This document shows, piece after piece, positions 1 through 7,181 of a stretch of DNA of 13,199 nt (the first letter of the stretch is position 1; every line of letters begins with the position of its first letter). A program made the translations under genes and the position numbers. Source of the stretch: Anaerolineales bacterium (GTDB taxonomy: Bacteria; Chloroflexota; Anaerolineae; Anaerolineales; Villigracilaceae); contig JADLCG010000076.1 in NCBI GenBank assembly GCA_020847355.1, positions 1 to 13,199 on the forward strand, written 5' to 3'. The notes under the pieces were generated by a model that searched no databases, was not told the origin of the DNA, and saw nothing but the letters and a program-made list of their open reading frames with translations.

Positions 1-1464
1 TGGTATATGGCGGCGTGGAAAAACCAAAAAATCGTTTGCACTATTACTACCGATCATCCAGAAGCGCCGCTGGCAAAAGAAGTTTATCGCGATTGCGACG
101 CGACCGTTTATCAAAAATGGGTCAAGCAAAAGCCTTGCGCCACCGCCAAAAGATATTTATGCGACGGTTATTATGTGATGCTGGTAGATAGCGCCGCCAA
201 AGAAAAAGAAGTGGGCATGATGTTAGCCCCAGCCAGCGTTTGGATTTCGCTGGAGGATTGCGAACCCGTCCCTAGCGTTTCAACGCACATTTGCGAATCA
301 AAGCCAACCATCGTCTTCAGCGGCATGGAGCCGTTGCCCAATGAAAGTATCACGCGCATAGAAGGAACTTACGAAGACCAAACCTTCGCCTGTGAAGCCA
401 CGGAGGTTTGCAAAATCCGCGTAGATCAAACGAATGAAGCGGGCGCAACGCTTGAATTTTGGGCTTATTCATCTTATGGGGATAGCAGTTTGGCTTATAC
501 GGCAAAACTCAGAGTTCAAAAAGTAGACGAAGGCGATCCCGATCAACTCTATTGGTATGTGGATATTCTCTCTTCACAATGGCAGGGGGAAGCCCCAGCG
601 ACCTGCTCGCAAACTTGGGGCGTGTTTCCGCCGGTGGGCGGAGCGCCAGAATGGCTCTCGACTCCGAAAATTAGTCAGGATTTAAGTAGCGCCATCCCAT
701 ACACATATCTGGCATCCAATTTAATTTTGCAAGGCGCAGTGAATGCAAGCAGTTGCCCGGATGGCGGCTTGGATTCGAGCGGCAATGTTAATCAATGCGG
801 GCTGGAGGCGGCGCGCCCAGCCGTGATCGCGTGGCAGAATCAATTTGACGAATTGATTCTCAATACGGCTTTGGAGACCAACGTTCCGGCGCATTTGCTC
901 AAAAATCTTTTCGCACGAGAAAGCCAGTTTTGGCCTGGCATTTATCAGGCAGTTGGGGACGTGGGTTTAGGTCAACTGACCGAAAACGGCGCGGATACAA
1001 CCTTGTTTTGGAATTCATCTTTTTACAATCAATTTTGCCCTTTGGTTTTAGATGCGGAAGTTTGCGGCGCAGGCTACATGCACCTTGACGAGGAGTACAA
1101 GCAAAGCTTACGCCGCGCGCTGGTTGGGAGCGTGAACGCCTCTTGCGAAGATTGCCCGCTTGGGTTGGATTTATCGCAAGCGGATTTTTCAGTAGGCGTA
1201 TTCGCGCACACCATGACGGCGAATTGCGAGCAAACCGCTCAGGTCATTTATAACTATACAGGGCAACTCCCCGGCGAAGTGGCCACTTATGAAGATTTGT
1301 GGAAATTCACCTTAGTCAATTACAATGCAGGCGGTTCTTGTTTGGCGGAAGCGCTGACGCGCGCGCAAGGCGAAGACCTCGCGCTCACTTGGGAGAACGT
1401 CTCGCCTTTTTTGAACGGGGCATGTTCCGGCGCGGTAGATTACGTCAACGATATCAGTCAATAG
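1..1464 (+). CDS. Exported protein with C-terminal lytic-transglycosylase-like domain (5' partial)
   Basis: The reading frame is open to the left edge, and the first ATG at 7 has no ribosome binding site, so this is probably the 3' part of a longer gene. Numbering from that ATG, residues about 90-170 resemble the Cys-bearing Ig-like modules of Anaerolineae surface proteins, with a typical EFWAYSSYGDSS stretch. Residues about 285-460 look like a lysozyme-fold SLT domain: ARES with candidate catalytic Glu305, then VGLGQLT (319-325), then VNYNAG (437-442), in the usual order and spacing for lytic transglycosylases. Many cysteines (for example in CEDC and SSCPDG contexts) suggest a disulfide-bonded protein outside the cytoplasm. 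The likely role is cleavage of peptidoglycan or a related glycan, but the domain is divergent and carries an insert between the QL and NYNAG motifs, so activity is not assured. No signal peptide is visible because the N-terminus is missing. Confidence 0.72.
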   Translation, partial: WYMAAWKNQKIVCTITTDHPEAPLAKEVYRDCDATVYQKWVKQKPCATAKRYLCDGYYVMLVDSAAKEKEVGMMLAPASVWISLEDCEPVPSVSTHICESKPTIVFSGMEPLPNESITRIEGTYEDQTFACEATEVCKIRVDQTNEAGATLEFWAYSSYGDSSLAYTAKLRVQKVDEGDPDQLYWYVDILSSQWQGEAPATCSQTWGVFPPVGGAPEWLSTPKISQDLSSAIPYTYLASNLILQGAVNASSCPDGGLDSSGNVNQCGLEAARPAVIAWQNQFDELILNTALETNVPAHLLKNLFARESQFWPGIYQAVGDVGLGQLTENGADTTLFWNSSFYNQFCPLVLDAEVCGAGYMHLDEEYKQSLRRALVGSVNASCEDCPLGLDLSQADFSVGVFAHTMTANCEQTAQVIYNYTGQLPGEVATYEDLWKFTLVNYNAGGSCLAEALTRAQGEDLALTWENVSPFLNGACSGAVDYVNDISQ

Positions 1465-1497
1465 CTTCGCGCGATTTCGATCCACAGCAAATTCGGA

Positions 1498-1503
1498 TAA
1501 AAT
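1498..1503 (+). promoter_or_regulatory. Possible -10 element (TAAAAT) upstream of the Fe-S oxidoreductase gene
   Basis: TAAAAT lies 46 bases before the ATG at 1550, in the 85-base gap after the preceding gene. The -35 region at a 17-base spacing (1475-1480, TTTCGA) matches the consensus poorly, so this is a weak call. A good ribosome binding site, GGAGAGG at 1540-1546, follows and supports the ATG at 1550. Confidence 0.3.
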
Positions 1504-1549
1504 TCAATTCAGTTCGCTTCGGCGCGGCTTTTAATTTCCGGAGAGGTTC

Positions 1550-3538
1550 ATGCTTACACTCATAGAAAAAATTCTATTCACTACGGCAGTTTTAGTTTCT
1601 CTCGCCCTGACCTATCGCGGCGTTAAGAAAATCATTGGGCATATTTCCAGCGGGCAAGGGAAAATAGATTGGTCGCTCATTCCCAAACGCATTCAGGCAT
1701 TGATCGTCAAATATTTTTTCTTTCAACCGGTTTGGCGTTTGCGCCCGCTGACCAGTTTACTGCACGCTTTCATCGGCTGGGGGTTCTTCATTTATGTATT
1801 GGTCAATCTCGCGGATTTGATTTACGGCTATACCGGCTTCAAACTTTTGTATCACGGCGGCTGGCTGGGAAATCTTCTGCGCCTATTCGCGGATTTGTTG
1901 AGCGTGGCGATTTTGATCGGCATGGCTTCGCTATCTTTTCGCAGATATATTCTGCAACCCAAAACTTTATCCACGCGGGAGACGACGCTTCTAGACCCAC
2001 GCGCCAGACGCGGGATTTGGCGGGATTCGGCAATCGTCACCAGCGCATTTTTCACGCACACATTGATGCGGATGTTGGAAGAATCCTTCCACCTCGCGCA
2101 GATTAAAACTGCCGATGCGTGGCAACCGGCAATTTCCGCTATCTCAGGCTTATGGTCCGGGATGGGCGCGAGTAGTTTAGTCCTCGCCGAGCATACGGCT
2201 TGGTGGGTTTCGCTGGGTTTGGTAGTCGCGTTCCTGCCTTATTTCCCGTATTCAAAACATTTACATTTATTTATTGTGCCGCTCAATTTTGGGCTCAAGC
2301 CTGAAAGAAAATCCATCGGGCAGTTGAGCTATATCAATCTGGAAGACACTTCCATCGAACAATTTGGCGCGGCGAAGATGAAAGATTTAGGCTGGGAACA
2401 AATTTTGGATAGCTTTGCCTGCATTCAATGTTTCCGCTGTCAGGAAGTTTGCCCGGCTTATAACACCGGCAAAATCCTATCCCCTGCCGCGTTGGAAATT
2501 AATAAACGCTATCACTTGAATTACGGCGGCTCGACCGACATGCCGATGCTCAACTTAATTTCTGAAGAAGCGGTTTGGGCTTGCACCAGTTGCGGCGCCT
2601 GCGTGGATATTTGCCCCGTTGGCAATGAGCCGATGCGCGATATTTTAGATATTCGCCGCAACCTTTCGATGATGGAAAGCAGTTTTCCGAAACAATTGGA
2701 AAACGCCTTCAAAGGCATGGAGCGGAATCAAAATCCGTGGAATGTTTCGCAAGGCGAGCGCTTGAAGTGGGCGGAAGGACTCAACGTGCCGACGATTGAA
2801 CAAAACGCCGAACCTGAAATTTTATGGTGGGTAGGATGCGCCCCAGCCACCGACCCGCGCGCGCAAAAAACGGCGCAGGCTTTTGCTAAAATTTTGAATA
2901 CGGCTGGCGTGAATTATGCCGTGCTTGGAAAAAGCGAAGCCTGCACCGGCGATTCCGCTCGGCGCGCCGGACGCGAAGATATTTTCTTTGGGTTAGCTAC
3001 GCAGAACGTGGAAATATTGAACGAAGTTGCGCCCAAACGGATCGTGACCTCCTGCCCGCATTGTTTGCATACGATCAAAAACGAATATTCGGCTTTCGGC
3101 GGAAATTATCAAGTGATTCATCATACGCAGTTGATCAATGAATTGGTCGGCGCGGGAAAAATCTCGATGAATTTGGAAGGCGATAATATGAAAATCACTT
3201 TCCACGATCCGTGTTATTTGGGGCGGCACAATAAAATTACGGGCGCGCCGCGCGAGGATTTAAAATCCGCTGGGCTGGAAGTGATTGAAATGCCGCGGCA
3301 TGGCGAAAAATCATTTTGTTGCGGCGCAGGCGGCGCGCAGATGTGGAAGGAAGAAGAACCCGGCGCTACGCACGTCAATTCGGCGCGGTTTGCGGAGGCG
3401 AAAGCCACCGGCGCGGACATGGTGGCGGTGGGCTGTCCGTTTTGCTTAGCGATGATGACCGACGCTTCCAAAAGCGACGGCGGCAACATCCCAGTGAAAG
3501 ATATTGCCGAGATCGTGGCAGAACGTTTGAAAGATTAA
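1550..3538 (+). CDS. Membrane-anchored (Fe-S) oxidoreductase, HdrD/EtfD-like, with two CCG domains
   Basis: This 662-residue protein has an N-terminal membrane part (residues 1-240) with about five or six hydrophobic segments. Histidines in HAFIGWG, FTHTLMR and YSKHLHLF could ligate b-type heme, as in NarI-like domains. Two ferredoxin-type 4Fe-4S motifs follow: C291-C294-C297-C301P and C345-C348-C351-C355P. The C-terminal half holds two CCG domains of the heterodisulfide reductase D type, visible as WWVGCAPA, TSCPHCLH, FHDPCYLGRHN, FCCGAGG and VGCPFC. The architecture fits quinone-linked electron carriers that take electrons from electron-transfer flavoprotein during acyl-CoA oxidation (EtfD, Rv0338c-like), or related HdrD-type reductases. 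No etfAB or acyl-CoA dehydrogenase gene is in the window to settle the partner. GGAGAGG at 1540-1546, four bases upstream, supports the start. Family assignment is firm; the physiological donor is inferred. Confidence 0.9.
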   Translation: MLTLIEKILFTTAVLVSLALTYRGVKKIIGHISSGQGKIDWSLIPKRIQALIVKYFFFQPVWRLRPLTSLLHAFIGWGFFIYVLVNLADLIYGYTGFKLLYHGGWLGNLLRLFADLLSVAILIGMASLSFRRYILQPKTLSTRETTLLDPRARRGIWRDSAIVTSAFFTHTLMRMLEESFHLAQIKTADAWQPAISAISGLWSGMGASSLVLAEHTAWWVSLGLVVAFLPYFPYSKHLHLFIVPLNFGLKPERKSIGQLSYINLEDTSIEQFGAAKMKDLGWEQILDSFACIQCFRCQEVCPAYNTGKILSPAALEINKRYHLNYGGSTDMPMLNLISEEAVWACTSCGACVDICPVGNEPMRDILDIRRNLSMMESSFPKQLENAFKGMERNQNPWNVSQGERLKWAEGLNVPTIEQNAEPEILWWVGCAPATDPRAQKTAQAFAKILNTAGVNYAVLGKSEACTGDSARRAGREDIFFGLATQNVEILNEVAPKRIVTSCPHCLHTIKNEYSAFGGNYQVIHHTQLINELVGAGKISMNLEGDNMKITFHDPCYLGRHNKITGAPREDLKSAGLEVIEMPRHGEKSFCCGAGGAQMWKEEEPGATHVNSARFAEAKATGADMVAVGCPFCLAMMTDASKSDGGNIPVKDIAEIVAERLKD

Positions 3539-3571
3539 AGATTCTTGTTCAATCTTCAAATAGAAGGAATT

Positions 3572-3581
3572 AAAGAGGTGG
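3572..3581 (+). promoter_or_regulatory. Ribosome binding site that fixes the lipoprotein start at 3587
   Basis: AAAGAGGTGG lies five bases upstream of the ATG at 3587. The frame extends upstream to a TTG at 3545, but that start has no good ribosome binding site and would put 14 extra residues before a well-formed lipoprotein signal peptide. Confidence 0.7.
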
Positions 3582-3586
3582 TTTTT

Positions 3587-5707
3587 ATGAATCTCCTGTC
3601 AAGAAGTATTTTAATATCGCTGACAACTGCATTGTGTATCACAGCATGTGCCGCCACACCGTCTACTCAAACAAACGCTCCTGTAATATCTATCACCCAG
3701 GATTCTCCAACTCTTCAGATAGCCCAATCAACAACGCCTGCATCCGCAACTCCCCAACCAACTTCAACCATGCCTCCTTCGTTCCCTCCTCTAGCCGGAT
3801 ATCTTGCTGAGGGAGCGCTGATGAACCTTGGGAGAGGCAAAATTTACGATATTGCGATTTCGTCAGATCATAGCCAGATTGCAATTGGGAGCGTTGGCGG
3901 CATATATATATTAGACGGAAACGACTACCACGAAGTTCGTTTTATAAAAAGCGAATCGCCACATTACGCCATTAATTCCCTTGAATTTACGCTAGATAAC
4001 GCTTACTTAATAGCAGTGGCAACATTCAAATCTCAATTTGATCAATATGTCTATGTTTACAACACAAGCACGTATGAGCTTGTTAAACAAACCGTTTTTC
4101 CGCAGACCATAGATTCTGCGCCTGGAGTTCTTGCCGTATCTCCAACAGAGCCGCTAGTTGCGACAATCTGGCAGGCACAATACGTCAATATTTGGAATTA
4201 TGAAACAGAAGAGTGGATTTATGCGTACAACTCGCCTGGCAAGGATAGTTTTGTACATGATATTAAATTTTCTCCTAATGGGAGTTTACTAATATCGAGC
4301 GACAAACATGTAACATTGATTGAGCCGAAAAGCGGAAAAAAATTAAACAATTTCACTGACATATTCAAAGACTATGTATGGAATCTAGCTGTCTCCAATG
4401 ATGGGGTGATGGCTGCCGCCCTCGAACGAAATAGACTCGTGGTTTGGGATCTTGCCACAGGAAATGAAATAACAAGCGTGGAATCAATCCAGTTTACTAA
4501 TCCGCCAATGTATTATCCCGACATCTTCTTTTCAACCGACAACAAAACCGTATACACAGCCGGCAATGAAGGTGTTTTTATTTGGGACGTGAAAACTGGA
4601 AAACAAATCAATTCTATTGCTATCTCCGCAGATAATCAGCTATTTGTTCCTGAACAAATAGCCTTAATTGACGATAATCGCTTAATAACTGCGACAACAG
4701 ATCAGACACTTGCGGTGACGGATTTGAATACCGAAAGAGCAATTTACAGCTCTTATTATTTTTCCGGGTTTCAAAATTCGTTTAGTCTTTCAAACGCCGA
4801 ACAAGAATTTGCAGTAATAAGAAGAGACGCTGATTTTGTGGCAATTTACGACTTACTAACAGGTCAAATAAAAAAGGTTATCACCGGTTTATCAAAACCA
4901 TATTTCGTGCGTTACTCGCCACTAGGAAACTATTTATCAGTTTTCGACTCAAAGGGAGGGCACATTTATGAAGCTAAGACCTATAAGAATTTTTGCGAAT
5001 CCGTAGGCTCAATTTATTCGCAAGATGAAGCCTTTTTTTCGTTTCAATTTGAAGGTAAGCTATTTATCAATTCTCTTCCAACCTGCAACACGATCCATAC
5101 TTTCGACCTACCCGCTGGTAAAGCGCACATGTTCCTAATGGAAGATTTTAAATATTTAATCGAAGCAAACCTTGATGGAACAATCAATTTATTCAATGTA
5201 AAAAACGAAAAATTAGACAAAAGCTTGACTGGCTTCCCATCCGATTATCCATTAGTTAAGGCGTCTAGCGATAGCAAATATATTGCGCAATATGACGCTA
5301 CAAAAACATGGATTTGGGAAATCGAAACAGGTAAAAAAATTAAAGAGCTATCAACAGGCTCGCCTGTTTTTGTTGGGCATCTAATTTACACGCCAAGCAG
5401 GTTACTAATTAACATCTGGGATTTAGATACAAACAAAGCTTTATCTCCTGTAAGGCTACCTCTTGATAAAGAAGCGGCTATATCACCAAATGGGAAGCTG
5501 GTAGTTTTGAGCGGGTATGATTATAAAAAAGGCATTTCAATCTACGTTATTGACACGGCAACAAGCCAGATATTATATCGTTACCATGGTCATACACAGG
5601 GAGATTTTCCAATTTTTGACATAAAATTTGTCTTTTCTGCCGATAGTAAAAAGTTAATTAGCGTTGGCGATGATGGCTCAACACTATTATGGGATGCATC
5701 GCATTAA
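3587..5707 (+). CDS. Lipoprotein with WD40-like beta-propeller repeats
   Basis: The 706-residue protein starts with a short lipoprotein signal: a basic residue at position 6, a hydrophobic core, and the lipobox I-T-A-C with Cys21 as the lipidation site. A Ser/Thr/Pro-rich linker follows to about residue 70, as is common in surface lipoproteins. The remainder is built of repeated blocks of the form 'F-S-x-D-x-x-x-hydrophobic ... V-W-D-x-x-T-G-x', for example KFSPNGSLLISS, VVWDLATGNEI, FIWDVKTGKQI and, at the end, FSADSKKLISVGDDGSTLLWD. These are WD40-like strands, enough for one or two propellers. No enzymatic domain is visible, so a ligand- or protein-binding role at the outer face of the membrane is likely. 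The gene is visibly A+T-richer than its neighbours and uses more A/T-ending codons. It begins 48 bases after the Fe-S gene with no clear promoter or terminator between. Function unknown. Confidence 0.85.
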   Translation: MNLLSRSILISLTTALCITACAATPSTQTNAPVISITQDSPTLQIAQSTTPASATPQPTSTMPPSFPPLAGYLAEGALMNLGRGKIYDIAISSDHSQIAIGSVGGIYILDGNDYHEVRFIKSESPHYAINSLEFTLDNAYLIAVATFKSQFDQYVYVYNTSTYELVKQTVFPQTIDSAPGVLAVSPTEPLVATIWQAQYVNIWNYETEEWIYAYNSPGKDSFVHDIKFSPNGSLLISSDKHVTLIEPKSGKKLNNFTDIFKDYVWNLAVSNDGVMAAALERNRLVVWDLATGNEITSVESIQFTNPPMYYPDIFFSTDNKTVYTAGNEGVFIWDVKTGKQINSIAISADNQLFVPEQIALIDDNRLITATTDQTLAVTDLNTERAIYSSYYFSGFQNSFSLSNAEQEFAVIRRDADFVAIYDLLTGQIKKVITGLSKPYFVRYSPLGNYLSVFDSKGGHIYEAKTYKNFCESVGSIYSQDEAFFSFQFEGKLFINSLPTCNTIHTFDLPAGKAHMFLMEDFKYLIEANLDGTINLFNVKNEKLDKSLTGFPSDYPLVKASSDSKYIAQYDATKTWIWEIETGKKIKELSTGSPVFVGHLIYTPSRLLINIWDLDTNKALSPVRLPLDKEAAISPNGKLVVLSGYDYKKGISIYVIDTATSQILYRYHGHTQGDFPIFDIKFVFSADSKKLISVGDDGSTLLWDASH

Positions 5708-5754
5708 ATCACAAAAATAAACGCTAAATTTTAGAATTAAAGTAATCTTTACGT

Positions 5755-5771
5755 TAGACATTCGGGGTCTA
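5755..5771 (+). repeat. Small hairpin TAGAC-(7)-GTCTA downstream of the lipoprotein gene
   Basis: The arms at 5755-5759 and 5767-5771 are perfect 5-base complements around a 7-base loop. It sits about 48 bases after the lipoprotein stop codon. No T-run follows, so it is not a standard intrinsic terminator. Confidence 0.35.
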
Positions 5772-5816
5772 CGCAGAATCAGCTAGTCGACTCCCGCGCT
5801 CTCTCTCGCTTCTTTA

Positions 5817-5855
5817 ACGCGAAGTCGCCAAGAAAAAAACTTAGCGACTTCGCGT
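5817..5855 (+). repeat. Strong inverted repeat: 16-bp stem with a 7-A loop
   Basis: The arm at 5817-5832 (ACGCGAAGTCGCCAAG) pairs with 5840-5855 (CTTAGCGACTTCGCGT) with one mismatch, around a loop of seven A. The right flank continues with CTTTGCGT, which echoes the arm. Such G+C-rich stems with TTCGCG / TTTGCG text recur between genes in many genomes as dispersed palindromes. It could also act as a factor-dependent terminator or mRNA stabiliser, since on the + strand no T-run follows. Whether it is repeated elsewhere in the genome cannot be seen in this window. Confidence 0.75.
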
Positions 5856-6049
5856 CTTTGCGTAAAACTTCGGAGCTTGAATTAAGTTGACATAAATCCC
5901 AATATTATTAGAAACAGCCAACTCAAAGACTTCTTAAGGAGATTTCGACCTTCAGGTCATTCCCTCTGATTCAGCTTATATTCCAGCATACCTTGCGTTT
6001 TTGATAACTGAAAACCAGAATCTGCAATTTTATTCGGCTATATTCTCGT

Positions 6050-6055
6050 TACAAT
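6050..6055 (+). promoter_or_regulatory. Candidate -10 element (TACAAT) for the diterpene operon
   Basis: TACAAT lies 34 bases before the ATG of the short ORF at 6089 and about 207 bases before the first terpene gene. An overlapping alternative, TATATT, is at 6039-6044. The -35 region is poor for both, so this is only a candidate that a transcription-start map could confirm. Confidence 0.25.
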
Positions 6056-6088
6056 CAGGCGTTAAAAAATCGGAGTTGAATAAACAGC

Positions 6089-6250
6089 ATGTCACAGCGC
6101 GTTGCCATTCACGGCATTTCATCTCAGAAGCTCGGCGCAGGGGCAATTAATCGGCGGGGATTCACGTTTCAGACGGCAGACTCGGTTCAAGGTCCGGCAC
6201 AGTGGCGGGCATTTCATCCGCTTTCAGCTATTTGGCGCTTACATAAATAG
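6089..6250 (+). CDS. Small hypothetical protein (53 aa) ahead of the diterpene synthase gene
   Basis: An ATG at 6089 opens a frame of 53 codons that ends at TAG 6248-6250, only 11 bases before the ATG of the Rv3378c-like gene. The product is basic and has two Trp, a SSQKLGAGAINRRGF segment and a C-terminus WRLHK. It has no signal peptide, membrane helix or motif that I recognise. A weak ribosome binding site (CGGAG at 6071-6075) is 13 bases upstream, which is too far to be convincing. Its position directly before the terpene genes would suit a leader peptide or a small accessory protein, but it may equally be a chance frame in the 5' untranslated region or a remnant of a longer gene. Confidence 0.33.
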   Translation: MSQRVAIHGISSQKLGAGAINRRGFTFQTADSVQGPAQWRAFHPLSAIWRLHK

Positions 6251-6261
6251 AGGGAGAATCT

Positions 6262-7161
6262 ATGCGTCATCTAGAGCAAGCTGAATTTATTAATTTACCT
6301 ACCGAGGAAGTTGCGGAAATTGTGCGCGCCAGCGAAACAAAGGTGTGCGTTTTTCCGTTCAACGGCACGCGCCGCTGGTTCATGTTGGAACACGCGCATC
6401 ACGCCCGCGAAAATTTTATCCAAACTTATATTGAAGAAACCGCCAAAGCATATATTCAAACTTATAAACTTTTGTTTGAGCATGGGATTGAAACAGCGCT
6501 TGCGCCGGTCTTTGGCAGTGAGATTTTACGGCGCGGCGCAGAATATATGCAACAAATTGGCGCAAGCATGGCGCTATTGGCGGAGCATCCGTGGTTTCGG
6601 GCTTTTTATCAGGAGTATGACGTCCGCGTGCAGTTTTATGGCGACTATCGTAAAGAATTGAAGGCTACGCCATACGCTTATATCATTGATCAATTTGACG
6701 AGGCGATCCAATTAACTGCCAAGCATCAGCGCCATCGTTTGTTGTATGGCGTTTTTGGGAGCGACGCGACTGAGCGCATCGCTGAAATTTCAGTCCAACA
6801 TTATGCGGCTACCGGCAAAATCCCTACTCGTCGAGAAATCATCCAGGCGTATTACGGCGAGGCGCTTGAAAAAGCCGATCTGTTCATCGGCTTTGAAAAA
6901 TTTTCCGCGTTTGATTATCCAATGCTCAATTGGGGAGAGGAGAGTTTATATTTTACGTTTGCGCCGTCTTTATATATGACCGAGCGGCAACTCCGCAGTA
7001 TTTTATACGACCATATCTATTTACGCTCAATCAAAGAACCGGATTATTCCGCCATGCCCAAAGCGGAACTGGAAGCCATGCGTAAGTTTTATCTTGAGAA
7101 TCAAGACCTTGCCTTGGGCGTTGGCGAAATCCGCAATGGGATTTGGTACGCAAAAAAATAA
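6262..7161 (+). CDS. Tuberculosinol synthase-like diterpene synthase (Rv3378c / Haur_2146 family)
   Basis: This 299-residue protein is nearly the length of M. tuberculosis Rv3378c (296 aa, from memory). Rv3378c has a cis-prenyltransferase-like fold and converts tuberculosinyl diphosphate to tuberculosinol or 1-tuberculosinyladenosine. Shared or near-identical blocks run along the whole chain: VAEIVR (17-22), FPF-x-GTRRWF (31-40), LFEHGIET (71-78), FYGDY (125-129), PTRREII (188-194), KADLFIGF (204-211), ILYDHIYLR (247-255), PDYSAM (260-265) and C-terminal GIWYA. The Arg pair R37/R38, which binds diphosphate in the family, is kept. The catalytic Asp34 of Rv3378c is replaced by Asn34 (codon AAC, 6361-6363), so the mechanism or product may differ. 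The expected role is ionising or substituting the diphosphate of the bicyclic product of the adjacent cyclase, giving an alcohol or a conjugate. AGGGAGA at 6251-6257 supports the ATG. The cyclase gene starts 20 bases downstream, the same order as in M. tuberculosis. Family is certain; product is unknown. Confidence 0.93.
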   Translation: MRHLEQAEFINLPTEEVAEIVRASETKVCVFPFNGTRRWFMLEHAHHARENFIQTYIEETAKAYIQTYKLLFEHGIETALAPVFGSEILRRGAEYMQQIGASMALLAEHPWFRAFYQEYDVRVQFYGDYRKELKATPYAYIIDQFDEAIQLTAKHQRHRLLYGVFGSDATERIAEISVQHYAATGKIPTRREIIQAYYGEALEKADLFIGFEKFSAFDYPMLNWGEESLYFTFAPSLYMTERQLRSILYDHIYLRSIKEPDYSAMPKAELEAMRKFYLENQDLALGVGEIRNGIWYAKK

Positions 7162-7181
7162 TAAACATCGAGGCTCACTAC

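Larger units (their letters stand above)
5708..6088 (+). other. Noncoding gap of about 380 bases before the diterpene cluster
   Basis: I see no convincing gene here on either strand. The stretch holds a small hairpin (5755-5771), a strong 16-bp hairpin (5817-5855) and a short inverted repeat GACCT-TC-AGGTC (5947-5958). It also has A+T-rich candidates for -10 elements, TATATT at 6039-6044 and TACAAT at 6050-6055, neither with a good -35 partner at the standard spacing. The promoter of the downstream diterpene operon is expected here. No tRNA fold or T-loop signature was found. Confidence 0.6.

Noticed and set aside
3316..3573. 85-codon + frame overlapping the end of the Fe-S gene
   Set aside because: Its Arg-rich product is a frame-shifted reading of the CCG domain and it has no independent support.
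3545..3586. Upstream TTG start for the lipoprotein
   Set aside because: It would add 14 residues before a complete lipoprotein signal peptide; ATG 3587 has a good ribosome binding site.
5752..5820. Possible integron attC site (GTTAGAC ... TTTAACG)
   Set aside because: The core-like heptamers are in the reverse arrangement (GTTRRRY first) and one is imperfect; no cassette or integrase is present.
6102..6284. Alternative + frame of 60 codons overlapping the start of the diterpene synthase gene
   Set aside because: It runs into the well-supported ATG 6262 gene in another frame, is rich in Arg and Ser as shadow frames are, and has no ribosome binding site.
7143..7181. Upstream TTG start for the diterpene cyclase, 13 residues longer
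   Set aside because: It lies within the end of the previous gene, has no ribosome binding site, and the family N-terminus (METF-type) aligns with ATG 7182, which has GAGG at a good distance.
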